IMG/VR virus record: IMGVR_UViG_3300035199_001057
Location: 25,131-89,130 of that record
Source: a virus
Strand: one strand, 5' to 3'
Length of the DNA: 64,000 nucleotides
Shown: positions 60,841-64,000 of the stretch, piece by piece
Layout of the letters: every line of letters begins with the position of its first letter
Numbering within the stretch: position 1 is the first letter of the stretch
Made by a program: the position numbers and the translations under genes
The notes under the pieces: generated by a model
What the model was told of the DNA's origin: nothing
What the model saw: only the letters and a program-made list of their open reading frames with translations
Database searches by the model: none

Positions 60841-62933
60841 GGCGTCTCAGGCGCCTCCTCCCCGCATGCGGTTTCACTCAATATTTCGGACAGGTGATTA
60901 TAGATTTCCGTGGTGGATGTGGAAAGGGGATACCATTTTCCTTTATCGCTGGCAATTGAGAGTGCTTCCCACCCCGCATTACCAGTTTTATAATAAGAGG
61001 GAGAAAAAGTATATATCGACAGGCGTGGATCTTGAGGGATTAAATTCACGAGAATGTTTTGGTTAATGTAACCACCATATGGCCCTCCGGAATTGGGATT
61101 GACAGGTGCCACTACATCAGATGTTAGATAACTTTGCCCCTGCTCATCCGAAAATACTATAATTACATGATTTGCGTTCGGCCGCCACTGTACATTAAAA
61201 CTTTGCAACGTGGGATCTGAATCCACAGCAGAACTCCACTTAAGATCCTTCTTCTGATAAGGGAGTGCCGATGGGGGGATAATCCCTTCAAATAGAAGGT
61301 ATATCACATCATAAAGCATTTCATAGCCACCTTGTGTTTGGAACCCGGTACCGGCAATTGTCTGATAAAAGGTGTCAAAAGGCTCTAAATCTGATACGAT
61401 AACCGCCTTTTCGATCCAATCTGCCTGATAGGTGGGGGCGTATATAAAGCCCCACTTGACGGCGCTTTGATCGGCGAATTCATTGGAGAAAATGTTGAAT
61501 GCTGCGAGCACCGCGTTGATTTCTTCATCCATGGAGCCTGACCCATCGACAATAAAAATGATATCGGTATCTTGCATTTCCTTGCCATCATCAATCTTTC
61601 CATCACAATTGTCATCCTGGCCATTACACGCGTCTTTATCGTCCGGAATTACCTCATCTAGACACAAATTGGGGACGAAAACCTCACCGGTGCCGTACAT
61701 AGCATAATTTCCCCATTCTCCAGCATCGCAGATCATCTCGCCTGGCATACATATTCCGATATCTATGGTCTCAAGTGGCCCGGTATAGCACGCTTGGGTC
61801 AGATTTTCATCGATTAATTGGTTACAATTTTCATCATGATTGTTACAAACTTCTTCTAGGATAACTTGACCCACCAAAGGGTCACATGGTACCGGTCCCG
61901 CTGCGGGGACATAAGCACAAAGCGCTTGGCACTCACTCATGGCCAACGCGTCGCACTCTGGAGTAACACATTCACATGTCTTAAACCCCTGGCCGCACTT
62001 TAAAGGCGGTTCAGCGCAAGGATACAATACCCCTATTTGGTCCCAAGTACACAGACAATTGAGTTCTTCGTCAATCATCCCGTCACAATCATTATCTTGG
62101 CCATCGCAAACTTCAGGGAGCGGTTGTTCCGCGGTACAGAACCACGCGCCGTCCACACAGATATTAATATTCTCTTCACAAACAGTATTACATTTGTCAA
62201 TCAACCCTTCATCGGTCTTACCATTGCAATCATTATCTACCCCATCACATATTTCTTCAGGGGTGGGCCCACAGAGGCCACATTCGTTCAATTGGCCCTC
62301 ATCCACTAAATCATCGCAATCGTTATCGACATAATCACACACTTCTTCAGCCGGAAGGGGAGCATCACAAGCTATAACCTCCCCATCAACACAAACCCCT
62401 AGGCCATCGCCGCATATAGTATTACAGGGATATTCGCCTTCGTCGGTGGTACCATCACAATCATTATCCAAACCATCACAGATTTCTTCTATACAAGGGT
62501 CACAAACACCATACTCAAAGAACCCTTTGTGACAATAGACTTTAAGGAACCCATTTACCCCATCAGCCGTAACACATTCTTCTTCGCGAATAACCTCATT
62601 GGTGGGAATACACTCTAAAACCTCTTCACATTCGCCCATTTCAATGATTTTGTTCCCATCACATGTATCTACAATGGCCTTGGCTCGCCAAACCTCATCT
62701 AGAGGCGGACAGTAATAATACCACGTGTCATAACAGTCATCTTCATATTTTTTTTTGGAATATTCTATGTAAGCGTCGGAAGGAGTCCAAACTAGAATGT
62801 CCGGAATATTATATTGTATGGTTCCGCCCGATCCGCCCTGTTTTTTAGAGCAACTGGTCACTAAAACCATGGCTAAACACACTAGCATGAATTTTTTGAA
62901 GATATTCGATGCTAATAATGTGTACCTTTTCAT
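60837..62933 (-). CDS. Lipoprotein with six MopE-type metal-binding repeats and a von Willebrand A domain
   Basis: I chose the ATG at 62933, which gives a normal lipoprotein signal (KFMLVCLAMVLVTSC, Cys28). Between residues 148 and 452 six repeats of the EICDGLDNDCDGxxDEG type occur (about 150, 198, 228, 274, 361 and 435), the putative metal-binding motif of MopE and myxobacterial surface proteins. A von Willebrand A domain follows, with IFIVDGSGSMDEE (MIDAS DxSxS at 463-467). The 698-aa protein is rich in cysteine and acidic residues. It would sit on the outside of the host envelope. This type of protein is unusual in a phage and suggests capture from a host. Confidence 0.85.
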   Translation of the reverse strand: MKRYTLLASNIFKKFMLVCLAMVLVTSCSKKQGGSGGTIQYNIPDILVWTPSDAYIEYSKKKYEDDCYDTWYYYCPPLDEVWRAKAIVDTCDGNKIIEMGECEEVLECIPTNEVIREEECVTADGVNGFLKVYCHKGFFEYGVCDPCIEEICDGLDNDCDGTTDEGEYPCNTICGDGLGVCVDGEVIACDAPLPAEEVCDYVDNDCDDLVDEGQLNECGLCGPTPEEICDGVDNDCNGKTDEGLIDKCNTVCEENINICVDGAWFCTAEQPLPEVCDGQDNDCDGMIDEELNCLCTWDQIGVLYPCAEPPLKCGQGFKTCECVTPECDALAMSECQALCAYVPAAGPVPCDPLVGQVILEEVCNNHDENCNQLIDENLTQACYTGPLETIDIGICMPGEMICDAGEWGNYAMYGTGEVFVPNLCLDEVIPDDKDACNGQDDNCDGKIDDGKEMQDTDIIFIVDGSGSMDEEINAVLAAFNIFSNEFADQSAVKWGFIYAPTYQADWIEKAVIVSDLEPFDTFYQTIAGTGFQTQGGYEMLYDVIYLLFEGIIPPSALPYQKKDLKWSSAVDSDPTLQSFNVQWRPNANHVIIVFSDEQGQSYLTSDVVAPVNPNSGGPYGGYINQNILVNLIPQDPRLSIYTFSPSYYKTGNAGWEALSIASDKGKWYPLSTSTTEIYNHLSEILSETACGEEAPETP

Positions 62934-62942
62934 CCTATAGTA

Positions 62943-62951
62943 ATTATAGCA
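62943..62951 (-). promoter_or_regulatory. Extended -10 promoter for the lipoprotein unit
   Basis: TGCTATAAT on the minus strand (62943-62951) is an extended -10 element (TGnTATAAT). No good -35 is visible. The predicted start point, near 62936, is only about three bases before the ATG at 62933, so the transcript may be nearly leaderless. Confidence 0.5.
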
Positions 62952-62994
62952 GAAAAAATGCTTTTTAACTAGGTTTATGAACAAATGTTCGTTA

Positions 62995-63339
62995 TTATTT
63001 GATTTGTTGGGGTAATCGGACGAGGCGTACGCCCAAAATCTTGTCGCCCTGCTCGTCTTTGAGGACTTTGATCTTCTCTTTTATATAAGTAAGATATTCT
63101 GCGCCCGTGCCGGGCTCCATAAGGAATTTTAGACTAAGGGTTGAAATTTTATTGCCGGCATTGTCTTTTTCAGAGGCGTGCACCGTCTTGACAATGGTTA
63201 TTCCTGGTATAGCGCGGATCGCATTGTATATAACACCATATAAAGAGGTGTCCGGCTGCGATTTGATCGCTAGAATCATTTCATAGTGTTGTTTTGCCTC
63301 ATTTAAGTGTTTTTGCCAGTTTTCAAGCAAAATTTTCAT
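62995..63339 (-). CDS. Unknown protein, 114 aa
   Basis: The protein starts with MKILLENWQKHLNEAKQ, an amphipathic helix, followed by an alternating beta/alpha pattern (MILAIKSQPDTSLYGVIYN, LSLKFLMEPGTGAEYLTY, KILGVRLVRLP). No catalytic motif was found. A ribosome site AAGAGGG precedes the ATG. The LLENW start resembles a segment in the HExxH protein upstream (LLMEKW). Confidence 0.55.
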   Translation of the reverse strand: MKILLENWQKHLNEAKQHYEMILAIKSQPDTSLYGVIYNAIRAIPGITIVKTVHASEKDNAGNKISTLSLKFLMEPGTGAEYLTYIKEKIKVLKDEQGDKILGVRLVRLPQQIK

Positions 63340-63363
63340 ATTTAACCCTCTTTTACACGATAA

Positions 63364-63573
63364 TTAGTATTTTAAGCGTGATATTTGCTGTAAAGTGAAG
63401 TCTAAACACCAAAAAACGTCCCCATTACTCCATAAGACCTTAATATCCGTAATCTTTTCCTCCGGATGGAAGGCTTGCGCCTCTTTTTTGTCTATTACAA
63501 GCCCCACACGCCTAACATTGTCAAAATGGACTAAATCCCCGATTTTAATGAATTTTTTACCATTTTTAGTCAT
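63364..63573 (-). CDS. Small beta-rich protein, 69 aa
   Basis: A short protein of SH3-like pattern (KKFIKIGDLVHFDNVRRVGL, VIDKKEAQAF, IKVLWSNGDVFWCLDF). It overlaps the acidic protein gene by 8 bases. Function is unknown. Confidence 0.5.
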   Translation of the reverse strand: MTKNGKKFIKIGDLVHFDNVRRVGLVIDKKEAQAFHPEEKITDIKVLWSNGDVFWCLDFTLQQISRLKY

Positions 63574-64000
63574 TCCCTTCTTCTAGGGAGCCTCCAAAAC
63601 CCGGTGGAGCGCTCTTAGAACGCTTATAAGAGGGTTTTTCCATCTTTCCGCCCACATTGTAGGTGTTTTTACCCTGTCCGATCATCTTAAACTTCAATTT
63701 TGAGTAATTTTTCTTCACATTTTGCTGAAAATCTTCTTTTACAGGGTCTTCTGGGGGAGCTGCCTCTTCGAAAGTCTCTGGATTATCATCGATTCCGGCC
63801 AAAAGATCGTCGATACTAGTCGTTTTAGGGTCCCAAGGATCCTCCTCTGGTTCCATTTCCTCTGGTTCTTCTTTTTCAACCCTTTCAACGCCGTAATCGA
63901 GTTTACTTTTATAATTGGGATCAACTTTCCACACATATTTAAAGGGATCATCCGCGGAGGCATTAACTTCTTCTTCTTTTTCTTCAAAAGTTACATCTGG
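63566..64000 (-). CDS. Acidic protein, N-terminus beyond window (at least 144 aa)
   Basis: The frame is open to the right edge, so the start is not visible (a GTG at 63934 is internal to the open frame). The N-terminal part seen is very acidic (EEKEEEVNASADDP, EKEEPEEMEPEEDPWD), the C-terminal part is basic and Gly-rich (KKNYSKLKFKMIGQGKNTYN, PPGFGGSLEEGND). It looks like a virion-associated or scaffold-type protein; no family was recognised. Confidence 0.5.
   Translation of the reverse strand, partial: PDVTFEEKEEEVNASADDPFKYVWKVDPNYKSKLDYGVERVEKEEPEEMEPEEDPWDPKTTSIDDLLAGIDDNPETFEEAAPPEDPVKEDFQQNVKKNYSKLKFKMIGQGKNTYNVGGKMEKPSYKRSKSAPPGFGGSLEEGND

Noticed and set aside
60837-62933. DNA-level tandem repeat array in the MopE gene
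   Set aside because: The six repeats are protein-level; spacing and codons differ, so they are not a tandem DNA repeat.

Overview
The window reads as part of the genome of a large tailed phage (Caudoviricetes) of T4-like myovirus type. The evidence is a run of baseplate genes in T4-like order (gp25-like, then a gp6/baseplate-J-like gene, then two large appendage-like genes), a short gp55-like late sigma factor, a baseplate peptidoglycan peptidase, a 3,224-residue probable virion protein, and dense one-strand coding with 1-20 base overlaps. All genes but one lie on the minus strand, so transcription runs from high to low coordinates. The host cannot be named. Lipoproteins, a GT9-type glycosyltransferase domain and MopE-type DNDCDG repeats point to a Gram-negative host, possibly a myxobacterium-like or related lineage, but this is only inference.

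Layout from left to right. 1-23.1 kb is the tail/baseplate module: a LamG appendage protein that runs off the left edge, a 624-aa appendage-like protein, gp6-like, gp25-like, the giant protein, a 500-aa protein, an M15 peptidase protein and a 101-aa protein. 23.1-24.6 kb carries the late sigma factor and three small genes. 24.6-48.3 kb is a sugar and glycan-modification block of about 25 genes. It contains APS kinase, a nucleotide-sugar dehydrogenase, FkbM methyltransferases, GDP-mannose dehydratase, a sulfotransferase-FkbM fusion, rfbA/rfbB, a 2,3-dehydratase, a 3-ketoreductase candidate, a radical SAM enzyme, glycosyltransferases, and a run (transaldolase, cupin, class II aldolase, PfkB kinase, RpiB-HldC fusion, HAD phosphatase) that looks like an NDP-heptose or NDP-pentose pathway. 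48.3-51.7 kb has a Cas4-like nuclease, a metalloprotease-like protein and PhoH. 51.8-52.6 kb holds the only plus-strand gene, a trypsin-like lipoprotein. 52.6-55.4 kb has an archaeal-type GAPDH homologue and an FtsZ/tubulin-like protein. 55.46-55.82 kb is a complete tmRNA gene with the tag ANDNVEFDYALAA. 55.8-64 kb has a ligase-like/NMNAT-like fusion, an HExxH protein, acidic proteins, and a lipoprotein group (MopE repeats plus von Willebrand A domain, a small lipoprotein, a four-helix membrane protein).

How the parts fit. The baseplate genes and the sigma factor are late morphogenesis functions. The sugar block can supply at least three activated sugars (a GDP-6-deoxyhexose, a dTDP-2,6-dideoxyhexose and an NDP-heptose/pentose-like sugar) and PAPS for sulfation, together with transferases to use them; the acceptor (phage DNA, virion or host surface) is not shown by the sequence. 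Sigma70-like promoters with near-perfect TATAAT boxes stand in front of several accessory units (the radical SAM/dideoxysugar unit, the GAPDH unit, the tubulin gene, the tmRNA unit, the lipoproteins), so these are probably read by host RNA polymerase independently of late transcription.

No intergenic stretch exceeds 300 bases apart from the tmRNA interval. No tRNA, CRISPR array, insertion sequence or attachment site was recognised.
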